Of a stretch of DNA of 43,604 nucleotides, positions 20,011-27,926 are shown piece by piece. The first letter of the stretch is position 1, and the number at the start of each line of letters is the position of its first letter. Both the position numbers and the translations under genes were made by a program. The stretch is taken from contig CAYSLC010000016.1 in assembly GCA_964431545.1 (NCBI GenBank), positions 1 to 43,604 on the forward strand, read 5' to 3'. Origin of the DNA: CAYSLC01 sp964431545. GTDB lineage: Bacteria; Desulfobacterota; Desulfobacteria; Desulfobacterales; JAABSP01. The notes below the pieces were generated by a model. It saw nothing but the letters and a program-made list of their open reading frames with translations, was not told the DNA's origin and did no database searches.

Positions 20011-20751
20011 ATGAACATCCGATGCCGTATCCCGCTGATCATCCTGGCCTTGGCCGCATGGACGGCGGGCGCCCCGGCCCTGGCGGAGCCGCTTGTGGTG
20101 GGCGGCTTCTCACTGGCCGCCCCCGGGGAGCCGCCCCAGGGGTGGGAACCGCTGACCTTCGACGACATCGAGCGCCATACCGCCTATGAAACGGTCCGGT
20201 CCGGCGGGGAGGTGGTGATCCGGGCCAAGAGCGACCGCGCCGCCTCGGGCCTCATCCGCCGGATGGAGATCGACCCCGCGCGCTACCCCGTCATCGAGTG
20301 GCGGTGGCGGGCCGAGAACGTGCTGAAGAAGGGGAACGTCCGGGAGAAGTCGGGGGACGACTATCCGGCCCGGATCTACATCACCTTCAAGTACGATTCG
20401 GACAAGGTGGGGTTCTTCGGCAAGGCCAAGTACGAGGCGATCAAGCTGGCCCGGGGCGAGTATCCGCCCCTGGCCGCCATCAACTACGTCTGGGGCAGCA
20501 ACGCCCCGGAGGGGACCATGATCCCCAATCCCTACACCGACAAGGTGATGATGTTCGTGGTGGAGAGCGGGACGGCCCGGCTGGGCCGGTGGGTCACGGA
20601 GCGACGAAACGTCCGCGAGGACTACCGGAAGGCCTTCGGGGCCGAGCCGCCGGCCATCTCCGGGGTGGCCGTCATGACCGACACCGACAACACCGGCGAG
20701 TCGGCGACGGCCTACTACGGGGAGATCCGGTTCCTGGAGTCCGGGGAATAG
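20011..20751 (+). CDS. DUF3047 periplasmic protein
   Basis: 246 residues. A cleavable signal peptide is clear (basic NIRCR start, hydrophobic core, APALA before the mature EPLVVGGF). The mature part has the DUF3047 pattern: an early VGGFSLA strand, the core YPVIEWRWRAENVL, the DDYPARIYITF strand, the NYVWGSNAPEG loop and an ending GVAVMTDTDNTGESATAYYG. The DTDN-x-x-E near the end and the jelly-roll-like strands suggest a carbohydrate-binding-type beta fold, but no activity is known. The RBS is excellent (AGGAGGCGAAA). It has its own promoter/operator and is convergent with efp, so it is probably transcribed alone. Confidence 0.9.
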   Translation: MNIRCRIPLIILALAAWTAGAPALAEPLVVGGFSLAAPGEPPQGWEPLTFDDIERHTAYETVRSGGEVVIRAKSDRAASGLIRRMEIDPARYPVIEWRWRAENVLKKGNVREKSGDDYPARIYITFKYDSDKVGFFGKAKYEAIKLARGEYPPLAAINYVWGSNAPEGTMIPNPYTDKVMMFVVESGTARLGRWVTERRNVREDYRKAFGAEPPAISGVAVMTDTDNTGESATAYYGEIRFLESGE

Positions 20752-20762
20752 GCGGGGCGTGG

Positions 20763-20779
20763 GGACGGCGTCGCCGTCC
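20763..20779. terminator. GC-rich hairpin between convergent genes
   Basis: GGACGGC-GTC-GCCGTCC forms a 7-base perfect stem with a 3-base loop between the stops of the DUF3047 gene and efp. There is no T-run on either strand, so it could serve both genes only as an mRNA-end hairpin or weak terminator. Confidence 0.4.
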
Positions 20780-20796
20780 GCCGGCGGGCATGGGCC

Positions 20797-21360
20797 TCAT
20801 GCCTTGACCCGCTCCACGTATTGCCCGGTGCGGGTGTCGATGCGGACCTTCTCCCCCTGCTCGATGAAGGGGGGGACCTGGATCACGTAGCCGGTCTCCA
20901 GGGTGGCCGGCTTGGTGGAGCCGGCCGCGGTGTCCCCCTTGGCCCACGGTTCGGTCTCGGCGATGACGAGGTCGATGAAGTTGGGCAGGGAGAGGCCGAT
21001 GGCCCGCTCTTCGAAGAACAGAACGTTGCAGACCGTGTTCTCCTTGAGAAAGTTGACGGCATCCCCCAGTTGATCGGCCTTGAGGAACTCCTGGTTGTAG
21101 TTGGCGGTGTTCATGAAGCAGTAGTTGTCCCCCTCGGCGTAGAGGTACTCCATTTCGTGCTCCTCCAAGTTCGGCTCGTTGAACTTCTCCCCGGATCGGA
21201 AGGTCTTTTCGAACTGAACCCCGGTCACCATGTTCTTCAGCTTGCATTTGTAGAGGGCCTGCCCCTTGCCCGGTTTGACGAACTCGAACTGCGTGACGAT
21301 GTAGGGGTCGCCGTCCATCTCGATCTTCAGACCCTTTCTCAGGTCGCTGCTTTCGTACAT
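20797..21360 (-). CDS. efp: Translation elongation factor EF-P
   Basis: 187 residues, the normal EF-P length, with its three beta-barrel domains. The N-terminal KOW-like domain carries the modification loop KPGKGQA with K32, the residue equivalent to E. coli K34, which is beta-lysylated there; which modification is used here cannot be told. The C-terminal part has TGYVIQVPPFIEQGEKVRIDT, the usual EF-P signature. It relieves ribosome stalling at polyproline stretches, which suits a genome with many Pro-rich proteins. The ATG at 21360 has GAGGAGAAG upstream. A TrpF-like gene lies 127 bases upstream on the same strand, with an operator-like repeat between. Confidence 0.98.
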   Translation of the reverse strand: MYESSDLRKGLKIEMDGDPYIVTQFEFVKPGKGQALYKCKLKNMVTGVQFEKTFRSGEKFNEPNLEEHEMEYLYAEGDNYCFMNTANYNQEFLKADQLGDAVNFLKENTVCNVLFFEERAIGLSLPNFIDLVIAETEPWAKGDTAAGSTKPATLETGYVIQVPPFIEQGEKVRIDTRTGQYVERVKA

Positions 21361-21457
21361 GTCGTCTCTTCTCCTCGGTCGGTTCGGGGCTTTCGGAACA
21401 CGACCCCGGGGAGTCGTCCGAAAGCCGTCCTTGGTTCGGATTTTTCTATCGGCAGCA

Positions 21458-21491
21458 TGTCACAATTATGTCATAATACCGGTGTGTCACA
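21458..21491 (-). promoter_or_regulatory. Operator-like repeat upstream of efp
   Basis: A perfect 13-base palindrome, ATTATGTCATAAT (21465-21477), is flanked by two direct copies of TGTCACA (21458-21464 and 21485-21491), the second overlapping the stop of the TrpF-like gene. It is markedly AT-rich for this genome. On the minus strand it reads TGTGACA...TGTGACA and lies about 100 bases before efp, a suitable place for a regulator or promoter. I cannot name the regulator. Confidence 0.4.
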
Positions 21492-22254
21492 ACAGGTCCC
21501 CGGCCCGGCGGGTCTCTTCCACCAGGCGCCGGACCCGGTCGGGATCCTTTTTGAATCGGATGGGCCGCCCCCGCCCGTCCCTGGCGTTGGTTCCCGTGCA
21601 GCTGTCGACCCCGGCCGGCCGGACCGCCGCCACCCCCTCGGCCACGTTCTCCGGATCGATCCCCCCGGCCAGGATCACCGGGATCCGGCTGGCCGCCACC
21701 AGGTCCCGGGCCACCCCCCAGTCGCAGACGCGGCCGGTGATCCCCACGAATCCGGGCACCGGCTGATCGCCGGCGGCGGATGCCGGAGGGTCGAGGATCA
21801 GGGTGTCGGTGAGGAAAACGTCGCTCATCGGCTCGAAGGTTCGGGCGAGCCCCAGGCTGTCGATGCGGCCGCCCCCGCCCGGAGGCGCGATGGGGATGGA
21901 TCGCATGATCCGGATCTCCGGAAACCGCTCCCGAACCGCCTCCTGGAGGCGAAGCAGGGGGGAGACGTCCCGGCGGCGCCCTTGTCCGTCCACCAGGGCC
22001 TCGCAGAAGTGGACCATGTCCGGCCGGTGGTAATCGAGGGCGCGGAAGACCGGGTCCGGACGGCTGAAGAGCGGGATCAGGCTGCTCCGGGCCCCCGCCT
22101 CCGCGGCGGTCCGGATCGTCTCCCGGATCTCGGGGTTCCGCCCCTCCACCTCGGAGAGCAACACCGAACCGATCCGGTCCACCCCCTGGGCAACCATCTC
22201 CCCGGCCTCTTCCGGGGTCTGGATCTCATAGATCTGTATGGTGAGCCGCGCCAT
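21487..22254 (-). CDS. TrpF-like TIM-barrel protein lacking the catalytic Cys motif
   Basis: 255 residues from the ATG at 22254, which has a good RBS (AAAGGAG); longer frames upstream lack one. The layout follows phosphoribosylanthranilate isomerase: an N-terminal strand and TPEEAGEMVAQGVDRIGSVL helix, a late GITGRVCDW (canonical GGTG-x-x-x-DW), VILAGGIDPENVAEGV and VRPAGVDSCTGTN, the phosphate-binding strands. However, the first strand reads LTIQIYEIQ where true enzymes have K-x-CG, so the catalytic Cys is missing. No other trp gene is nearby. It may be a paralogue using another phosphorylated substrate, or may bind without catalysis. It is divergent from guaA and may be cotranscribed with efp. 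Confidence 0.75.
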   Translation of the reverse strand: MARLTIQIYEIQTPEEAGEMVAQGVDRIGSVLLSEVEGRNPEIRETIRTAAEAGARSSLIPLFSRPDPVFRALDYHRPDMVHFCEALVDGQGRRRDVSPLLRLQEAVRERFPEIRIMRSIPIAPPGGGGRIDSLGLARTFEPMSDVFLTDTLILDPPASAAGDQPVPGFVGITGRVCDWGVARDLVAASRIPVILAGGIDPENVAEGVAAVRPAGVDSCTGTNARDGRGRPIRFKKDPDRVRRLVEETRRAGDLL

Positions 22255-22296
22255 GCTCTCCTTTCGATTCCGGCCCCGGCCGGGCCAAAATTGGCG

Positions 22297-22325
22297 TTGA
22301 CATTTCGGAGCATGTTTACCATATT
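22297..22325 (+). promoter_or_regulatory. Sigma70-like promoter of guaA
   Basis: TTGACA (22297-22302), a 17-base spacer and CATATT (22320-22325), about 90 bases before the guaA start. The -10 form CATATT is the same as in the promoter at 19928, which suggests a local consensus. The leader is short and I found no purine-riboswitch core. Confidence 0.55.
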
Positions 22326-22418
22326 CGATTTGCCGGCGCAAATTGTTTAACGATTCTCAATTTTTAAACTTCGGCGTCCGTCGGCTCCGGCCGGGGAACA
22401 GCAACCCGAGGAACCCCC

Positions 22419-23948
22419 ATGATCCTGATCATCGACTTCGGCTCCCAATACAACCAGCTCATCGCCCGGCGGGTCCGGGAACGGCGGGTCTACTGCCAGA
22501 TCAAGCCCCCGGACATCCCCCTTGACGAGGTCCGGCGCCTGGCCCCCGAAGGGATCATCCTCTCGGGCGGCCCGGCCAGCATCTACGAGGCCGACAGCCC
22601 CCGGGCCGATCCCGGAATTCTGGAGCTGGGGATCCCGGTGCTGGGGATCTGCTACGGCATGCAGTTCATGATCGACGCCCTGGGGGGGACGGTCAAAGGC
22701 GCCGGGAAACGCGAGTACGGCTTCGCCGAACTCCAGGTGGAGGCGCCCGAGGGGCTCTTCAAAGGGATCGACGAGCGGACCCCGTGCTGGATGAGCCACG
22801 GGGACAGCGTGGAGGCTCTCCCGCCGGGGTTCCGGCCCGTGGCCCGCACCGCCAACACCCCCGTCGCCGCCGTGGCCGACGGGGAGAGCCGCCGGTTCGG
22901 CCTCCAGTTCCACCCCGAGGTGGGCCACACCCCCAAGGGGAAGCTGATGCTCAAAAACTTCCTCTTCGATATCTGCCGCTGCAAGCGGACCTGGACCATG
23001 ACCTCCTTCGCCAAGGAGGCCGCAGAAGGGGTCCGGGAGACCGTGGGGGACAAACGGGTCATCCTGGGCCTGAGCGGTGGGGTCGACTCCACCGTCACGG
23101 CGGTGCTGATCCACCAGGCCATCGGAAAGAACCTCACCTGCATCTTCGTGGACAACGGCCTGCTGCGCAAGGATGAGGCCAAGCAGCTCAAGGAACGGCT
23201 CCGCCGCCATCTGGACATCGACATCCGGTTCGTCTCCGCCGGGAAACGGTTTCTCGCGGGTCTGAAAGGGGTGACCGACCCGGAGAAGAAGCGGAAGATC
23301 ATCGGCCGGATCTTCATGGAGGTCTTCGAGGCCGAAGCCGCCAAGATCGAGGACGCGCGGTTCCTGGCCCAGGGGACCCTCTACCCGGACGTCATCGAAT
23401 CGGTCTCCGCCTTCGGGGGGCCCACGGCGGTGATCAAGTCCCACCACAACGTGGGGGGCCTTCCCAAAAAGATGAAACTGAAACTGGTGGAGCCCCTCCG
23501 GGATCTGTTCAAGGACGAGGTCCGGCTTCTGGGCAAGGCCCTGGGGCTGAGCGACGATCTCATCTGGCGGCAGCCCTTTCCGGGGCCGGGCCTGGCCATC
23601 CGGATCATGGGGGAGGTGACCGCCAAACGGCTCTCCCTGCTCCGGAAGGTGGACGCTGTTTTGCTTGAAGAAATCCGGAAAAACGGCTACTATAAAAAAC
23701 TCTGGCAATCCTTCGCCGTGCTGCTGCCGGTCAAGAGCGTCGGGGTGATGGGGGATCAACGGACGTACGACAACATCATCGCCATCCGGGCGGTGACCAG
23801 CAAGGACGCCATGACCGCGGACTGGGCCAGACTGCCCCACAAGCTTCTGGGCACCATCTCCAACCGGATCATCAACGAGATCCGAGGCGTCAACCGCGTG
23901 GTCTATGACATCAGCTCCAAGCCGCCCAGCACCATCGAGTGGGAATAA
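22419..23948 (+). CDS. guaA: GMP synthase, glutamine-hydrolysing
   Basis: 509 residues, full length. The N-terminal class I glutamine amidotransferase domain carries the triad C78 (GICYGMQ), H165 and E167 (HPEVGHT). The ATP-pyrophosphatase domain follows with the PP-loop SGGVDS at 219-224, and the C-terminal dimerisation domain ends in the conserved KPPSTIEWE. It converts XMP, ATP and glutamine to GMP in the cytoplasm. It opens a plus-strand gene run: the next gene starts 5 bases after its stop, so guaA is probably the promoter-proximal member of an operon with envelope and signalling genes that have no obvious link to purines. Confidence 0.99.
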   Translation: MILIIDFGSQYNQLIARRVRERRVYCQIKPPDIPLDEVRRLAPEGIILSGGPASIYEADSPRADPGILELGIPVLGICYGMQFMIDALGGTVKGAGKREYGFAELQVEAPEGLFKGIDERTPCWMSHGDSVEALPPGFRPVARTANTPVAAVADGESRRFGLQFHPEVGHTPKGKLMLKNFLFDICRCKRTWTMTSFAKEAAEGVRETVGDKRVILGLSGGVDSTVTAVLIHQAIGKNLTCIFVDNGLLRKDEAKQLKERLRRHLDIDIRFVSAGKRFLAGLKGVTDPEKKRKIIGRIFMEVFEAEAAKIEDARFLAQGTLYPDVIESVSAFGGPTAVIKSHHNVGGLPKKMKLKLVEPLRDLFKDEVRLLGKALGLSDDLIWRQPFPGPGLAIRIMGEVTAKRLSLLRKVDAVLLEEIRKNGYYKKLWQSFAVLLPVKSVGVMGDQRTYDNIIAIRAVTSKDAMTADWARLPHKLLGTISNRIINEIRGVNRVVYDISSKPPSTIEWE

Positions 23949-23952
23949 CCCC

Positions 23953-24885
23953 ATGGCCGACCGACCCTCCCAGGAGTTCCGCTTCGGCGACGACGACCGT
24001 CCGGAGACCCTCATCCAGCGCCGGAAAAAGAGCAAGCCGGCCCGAAAATCGGGAAACAAGGCGGTCTTCTTCTTCCTGTTCGTGCTGGTGATCCTGGGGG
24101 GGATGTTCGCCATGGCCTACCTGGACATCAAGGCGCGGGTGGCCGAGCTGGAGAGCGTCCGCCAGACGGAGGACGAGAAGCTCGCCGAGGTCCTCGACCG
24201 GAAAGTGACCGGCATGCTGAGCCAGTACAAGGACCTGGAGGAGTCCCTGACCAAGCGGGTCTTTCCCATGGACGAGATCTTCCTGGCCCTGGAATCGACC
24301 ACGTCGACCCTGAAAAAAGAGCTGACCGCCATCGAAGGGCGCGTGGAGGCCCTGGCCCAGGGCAAGGCCGACCGGAAAGCCCTGACCGGGGCCGTGGAGA
24401 AGCTGGAGGCCGCCGTCGAAACCCTGGGCGACCGCCTGGAGGAGAAGATCGACGGCGTCGATCCCAAGATCCGGGAGATCCGCGAGGAGATGACCCGGGC
24501 CACGGCGGAGGTCTCCCGGAAGGCGACCGAGCTGGAAGCGTCCGTCAAAAAGGAGACGGCCCTGCTCACCGAGGCCATCGAGACGAACCGGGAGAAGCTG
24601 ACGGCCCTGGAGACCACCGTCGTCTCCCTGTCCGCGGACCAGCTCGACCGGGAAGAGCTTACCTCGGGACTCGACGAGCTGGAGAAGGACCTCCGGGGAC
24701 GGATCAACCAGGTCTCCGGACAGATCAAAAGCCGAACCGAGGAGATGCGTTCCCTGGCCCGGAAACTCGACCGGGTGGAGAAGATCGCCGAAGGGGCCGC
24801 GGCCAGGATCCGAGAGGTCTCCTCCGCAAAGACGATCGAGGCCCCGCCCCAGCCGGGGACCTTCATCGAACAGGACCTTCAGTAG
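23953..24885 (+). CDS. Membrane-anchored coiled-coil protein
   Basis: 310 residues from the ATG at 23953. The frame also extends upstream inside guaA, but this ATG is the first after the guaA stop. A basic cytoplasmic tail (about 1-35, with RRKKSKPARKSGNK) precedes one membrane helix (about 37-57, VFFFLFVLVILGGMFAMAYL). The rest is almost all heptad-rich helix (about 60-290) with many Glu, Lys and Leu, ending in a short Pro-rich tail. Topology is probably N-in with a long periplasmic coiled coil. I do not recognise a family. Such bitopic coiled-coil proteins are often scaffolds or length rulers in the envelope. It is followed by another coiled-coil, secreted protein, which may be its partner. 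Confidence 0.8.
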   Translation: MADRPSQEFRFGDDDRPETLIQRRKKSKPARKSGNKAVFFFLFVLVILGGMFAMAYLDIKARVAELESVRQTEDEKLAEVLDRKVTGMLSQYKDLEESLTKRVFPMDEIFLALESTTSTLKKELTAIEGRVEALAQGKADRKALTGAVEKLEAAVETLGDRLEEKIDGVDPKIREIREEMTRATAEVSRKATELEASVKKETALLTEAIETNREKLTALETTVVSLSADQLDREELTSGLDELEKDLRGRINQVSGQIKSRTEEMRSLARKLDRVEKIAEGAAARIREVSSAKTIEAPPQPGTFIEQDLQ

Positions 24886-24965
24886 GTCCCCTCCTCGGCG
24901 CGGCATTCGACATGGGCTCAACCGAAACCGCTTTTGGACCAGAGATGAGGAGGAAAAGGACCGCC

Positions 24966-25607
24966 ATGAGAATCGTGCCGACCCTGCTGTGCTTGACGTT
25001 CTGTGCCGTTGCCGTCGCTTTGCCGCCCGTCCATGCGGCGACCCTCCAGGAGGAGTACCGGGCCCTGGAGAACCGTCGGGAGAAGCTCGAAAAACAACGC
25101 CGCGATTACGAGGAGCGGCTGAAGCTGCTCACCGAACACCTGGATGACGTGGCCGAGAATCTCAACGACTGCGTCTACAAAACCCGGCTGGAGACGCTGA
25201 AGCTCAAGGAGCAGCGGATCTACCAAAACTGGCGCCTCATCTGGGAATCCCGGCTCAAGGAGGCGGAGGTGGCCCGGAAGACCACCGAGGAGGAGCGGCG
25301 GAAGCTGATCCAGCTCTGGCGCGAGCTGGGCGAGGTCCGCCGGAAGTTCGAACAGCGTCGCATGGAGATCGAACGCACCCACACCCACAAGGGGCCGGGC
25401 AGCGCCTACGAACAGGAGTTCCGCCAATACATGGAGAACATGCGGACCGCGTACCTGGACCGCATCAAAAACCAGCTCTTCCAGGGCTACGAGGACTATC
25501 TCAACGGCGCCGAAGGGTATCTGATGTTCCTGAAAGGCTCCCTGGAGCTGTGTCTGAGCAACAAGATGGGGACGCCGGAAGAGACCCCGCCCAAGTCGGG
25601 GTCCTGA
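24966..25607 (+). CDS. Secreted coiled-coil protein
   Basis: 213 residues with a signal peptide (about 1-24: MRIVPTLLCLTFCAVAVALP, then PVHA before ATLQEEYRAL). The mature protein is almost wholly helical: a heptad-rich first half with ALENRREKLEKQRRDYEERL, then KLKEQRIYQNWRLIWESRLK and a second helical hairpin. A single Cys in the first helix and one near the end could form a disulphide. The RBS is strong (GAGGAGG, 11 bases before the start). The family is not recognised. Its place directly after the membrane-anchored coiled-coil gene suggests the two interact in the periplasm. Confidence 0.8.
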   Translation: MRIVPTLLCLTFCAVAVALPPVHAATLQEEYRALENRREKLEKQRRDYEERLKLLTEHLDDVAENLNDCVYKTRLETLKLKEQRIYQNWRLIWESRLKEAEVARKTTEEERRKLIQLWRELGEVRRKFEQRRMEIERTHTHKGPGSAYEQEFRQYMENMRTAYLDRIKNQLFQGYEDYLNGAEGYLMFLKGSLELCLSNKMGTPEETPPKSGS

Positions 25608-25655
25608 GCGTCCGCCCGCTGGAACCAACGCCATCGAAGGCAGGAGGTGACGGGG

Positions 25656-26120
25656 ATGACCACCGCAGGGGATGTGCTATCGATAAAGAACCGGGAGATG
25701 GTCTCCGTCTCCCCCGACACCACCGTTTTCGAGGCCCTCCGGGTGATGGTGGACAAGAAGATCGGCGCCGTCATCATCAAGGAGGACGACCGGATCGTGG
25801 GCATCTGGACCGAACGGGATCTCATGCGCAACACCGTCACCGAGGGGTTCGAGCCCAAGACGGCCCGGGTGGGCGACCTGATGGCCACCGAACTCCGATC
25901 GGCCCCGTACGATGATTCGGTCTACCGGCTCCAGGACAAATTCCTCGGCCTTCGGCTCCGCCACCTGCTCATCGAAAAGGACGGCGAATACGTGGGGCTG
26001 CTGTCGGCCGGGGATGTCATGCAGGCCACCCTCATCGAAAAGACCCGGGAGATCGAACGCCTGAACGCCCTGGTGAGCTGGGAGTACTACGAAAACTGGC
26101 GATGGGACCGGCGAAAGTGA
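25656..26120 (+). CDS. CBS-domain pair protein
   Basis: 154 residues from the ATG at 25656, chosen because AGGAGG sits 8 bases upstream. Two CBS repeats are clear: the first (about 5-60) with VSPDTTVFEALRVM and IVGIWTERDLMR, the second (about 68-125) with LRHLLIEKDGEYVGLLSAGD. The pair forms a Bateman module that usually binds adenosine nucleotides or SAM and regulates a partner. A helical tail ends in WEYYENWRWDRRK, unusually rich in aromatic residues. It is stand-alone, so it must act on another protein; the overlapping downstream PLP enzyme gene is the nearest candidate, by position only. Confidence 0.92.
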   Translation: MTTAGDVLSIKNREMVSVSPDTTVFEALRVMVDKKIGAVIIKEDDRIVGIWTERDLMRNTVTEGFEPKTARVGDLMATELRSAPYDDSVYRLQDKFLGLRLRHLLIEKDGEYVGLLSAGDVMQATLIEKTREIERLNALVSWEYYENWRWDRRK

Positions 26121-27316
26121 CCCGGCCGGGGGAAAAACAGGCCCACTCCGAAGCGCCTCCGGGCCTCCCCGACCGGTCCATCGACACCAAGCTGATCCAT
26201 GCCGGCGAGCCCCGCCCCAGGATCGAAGGGGCCGTCTCCATGCCGATCTTCCAGTCCGCCACCTTCGGGTACGACGGCGGGGGGGATTCCGGCCCGATCC
26301 GGTACATCCGGTACAACAACACCCCCAACCACGACGTGCTCCACGCCAAGCTGGCCGACCTGGAGAACGCCGAGGCGGCCCTGGTGACGGCCAGCGGCAT
26401 GGGGGCGACGGCGGCCGCCCTTCTCACGCTCCTTTCCCCCGGCGACCACCTCCTGGCCCAGTCGTGCCTCTACGGCGGCACCCACGATTTGATCATCCGG
26501 GATCTGGCCGGCCTGGGGATCACCTGCGACTTCGTCCCCGGTGACGACCCCGAAGCCTGGGAGAGAAGCCTGAAGCCCCGGACCCGGCTCCTTTTGGTGG
26601 AATCTCTCTCCAACCCCCTGCTGGAGCTGGCCGACCTCAAGGCCGCGGCCGAGTTTTGCCGGGCCCGGGACCTGGTCTCGGTGATCGACAACACCTTCGC
26701 CACCCCCGTCAACTTCCGGCCGGCCGAATGGGGATTCGATCTCTCCCTCCACAGCGGCACCAAGTATTTAAACGGCCATTCGGACATCGTGGCCGGAGCG
26801 GTGATCGGACGCCGGGACCTGGTGGACCGGATCTCCGCAAGGCTCACCCGACTGGGGGCGACCCTCGATCCCCATGCCTGCTTTCTCCTCCACCGGGGCC
26901 TGAAGACCCTGGCATTGCGGGTCCGCCACCAGAACCGGAGCGCGAAGGCCGTCGCGGAACACCTGGAGAAGCGTCCGGAGATCGAGCGGGTCAACTACCC
27001 CGGCCTGCGGAGCCATCCCGGACACGTGCTGGCCGGTGAACTCTTCGACGGGTACGGCGGCATGTTGAGCTTCGAGATGAGGGGGGGCGTGGCCGCCGCG
27101 GAACGCCTGATCGAAAATCTCCGGCTGCCCATCCGGGCCCCCAGCCTGGGCGGAGTGGAGTCCCTGATCACCCGCCCGTCCACCACCTCCCATGCGGGGA
27201 TGTCCATGGACGACCGCCTGGCCCTGGGGATCTCCGACAGTCTGGTCCGGCTCTCCGTGGGCATCGAGTCGACGGAGGACCTGCTGGCCGACTTCGACCG
27301 GGCACTGTCCGCCTAA
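26102..27316 (+). CDS. Cys/Met-metabolism PLP enzyme (cystathionine gamma-synthase / beta-lyase type)
   Basis: 404 residues, full length for the family. The N-terminal DTKLIHAGEPRPRIEGAVSMP and the YNNTPNHDVL substrate-loop region are typical, ASGMGA starts the PLP-phosphate site, DNTFATP provides the PLP-ring Asp, and K221 in LHSGTKYLNGHSD forms the Schiff base. The ending SLVRLSVGIESTEDLLADF is also standard. It acts on cystathionine, O-acyl-homoserine or methionine in the cytoplasm; sequence alone does not decide between synthase, beta-lyase and gamma-lyase. The start overlaps the CBS gene by 19 bases; a GTG at 26117, overlapping the CBS stop, is an alternative. Neither has a strong RBS, which points to translational coupling. 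Confidence 0.93.
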   Translation: MGPAKVTRPGEKQAHSEAPPGLPDRSIDTKLIHAGEPRPRIEGAVSMPIFQSATFGYDGGGDSGPIRYIRYNNTPNHDVLHAKLADLENAEAALVTASGMGATAAALLTLLSPGDHLLAQSCLYGGTHDLIIRDLAGLGITCDFVPGDDPEAWERSLKPRTRLLLVESLSNPLLELADLKAAAEFCRARDLVSVIDNTFATPVNFRPAEWGFDLSLHSGTKYLNGHSDIVAGAVIGRRDLVDRISARLTRLGATLDPHACFLLHRGLKTLALRVRHQNRSAKAVAEHLEKRPEIERVNYPGLRSHPGHVLAGELFDGYGGMLSFEMRGGVAAAERLIENLRLPIRAPSLGGVESLITRPSTTSHAGMSMDDRLALGISDSLVRLSVGIESTEDLLADFDRALSA

Positions 27317-27317
27317 C

Positions 27318-27334
27318 CCGCGCATCATGCGCGG
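27318..27334 (+). terminator. Perfect GC-rich hairpin after the PLP enzyme gene
   Basis: CCGCGCAT-C-ATGCGCGG is a perfect 8-base inverted repeat starting two bases after the stop codon. There is no T-run, so it is more likely an mRNA-stabilising hairpin or a weak terminator than a classical intrinsic terminator. Confidence 0.45.
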
Positions 27335-27475
27335 CCGACGGGGAAGCGCCCGTGGGAGTGATCCGGTTTGCGGAAACCGATCCGGGGAGAAGAGGAGATC
27401 GTTCGGGAACCCGCCCCGATTCCGCAACGCGCCCGAACCCCTTGTCCGACACCCTTACGAAAGCGGAGGAATTCC

Positions 27476-27871
27476 ATGGCTCAGCACGACAGAGACATCG
27501 CCGGACTCATCGAGGAGGTGGCCGCCCTGCGCAGGGAGATCTCCCTGCTGCGCTCCGGCATCGAGCGGCTCAAGGCGGAACAATCGGGGGTCCCGACCCC
27601 GCTGAAGCCTCGTTCTCCAAGGAAGCGGGTCCAGGGGGACATCGAATTCATCGCCGACTTCGACGTGATCGAGGCCAGCGCCATCGATCTCTCCGAGGGG
27701 GGCATCTGCTTCGAGATCGAGGACGAGGAGATGCCCTACGAGATGCGGTTCACCGTGGATGGGCGGGAACGGAAGAAGCGGGCCCAACTGGTCTGGGTGG
27801 AGCGCCGGGACGAGGGAGGGTACCGCCTCGGCCTGGAGTTCGTCCCCCCCAAACCCCATCCGGAATTCTGA
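27476..27871 (+). CDS. PilZ-domain protein, probable c-di-GMP receptor
   Basis: 131 residues from the ATG at 27476, which has CGGAGGAA just upstream. Residues 1-33 form a short leucine-rich helix (IAGLIEEVAALRREISLL) that could dimerise. Residues 42-131 are a PilZ barrel with an Arg-rich start (SPRKRVQGD), the DLSEGGICFE motif (D/N-x-S-x-x-G) and an ending YRLGLEF. The Arg cluster and DLSEGG are the two c-di-GMP-binding signatures; the exact spacing of R-x-x-x-R is not perfect, so binding is likely but not certain. A c-di-GMP phosphodiesterase gene lies within 2 kb on the opposite strand. Confidence 0.87.
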   Translation: MAQHDRDIAGLIEEVAALRREISLLRSGIERLKAEQSGVPTPLKPRSPRKRVQGDIEFIADFDVIEASAIDLSEGGICFEIEDEEMPYEMRFTVDGRERKKRAQLVWVERRDEGGYRLGLEFVPPKPHPEF

Positions 27872-27926
27872 GCGCCTCCCCCCTGGCCGGGGCCTCTCCA
27901 GGGGGCCGCCCCCCGTGTTACCCGGC

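Noticed and set aside
22326..22418. Purine riboswitch before guaA
   Set aside because: The leader is under 100 bases and I could not find the conserved three-way-junction core.
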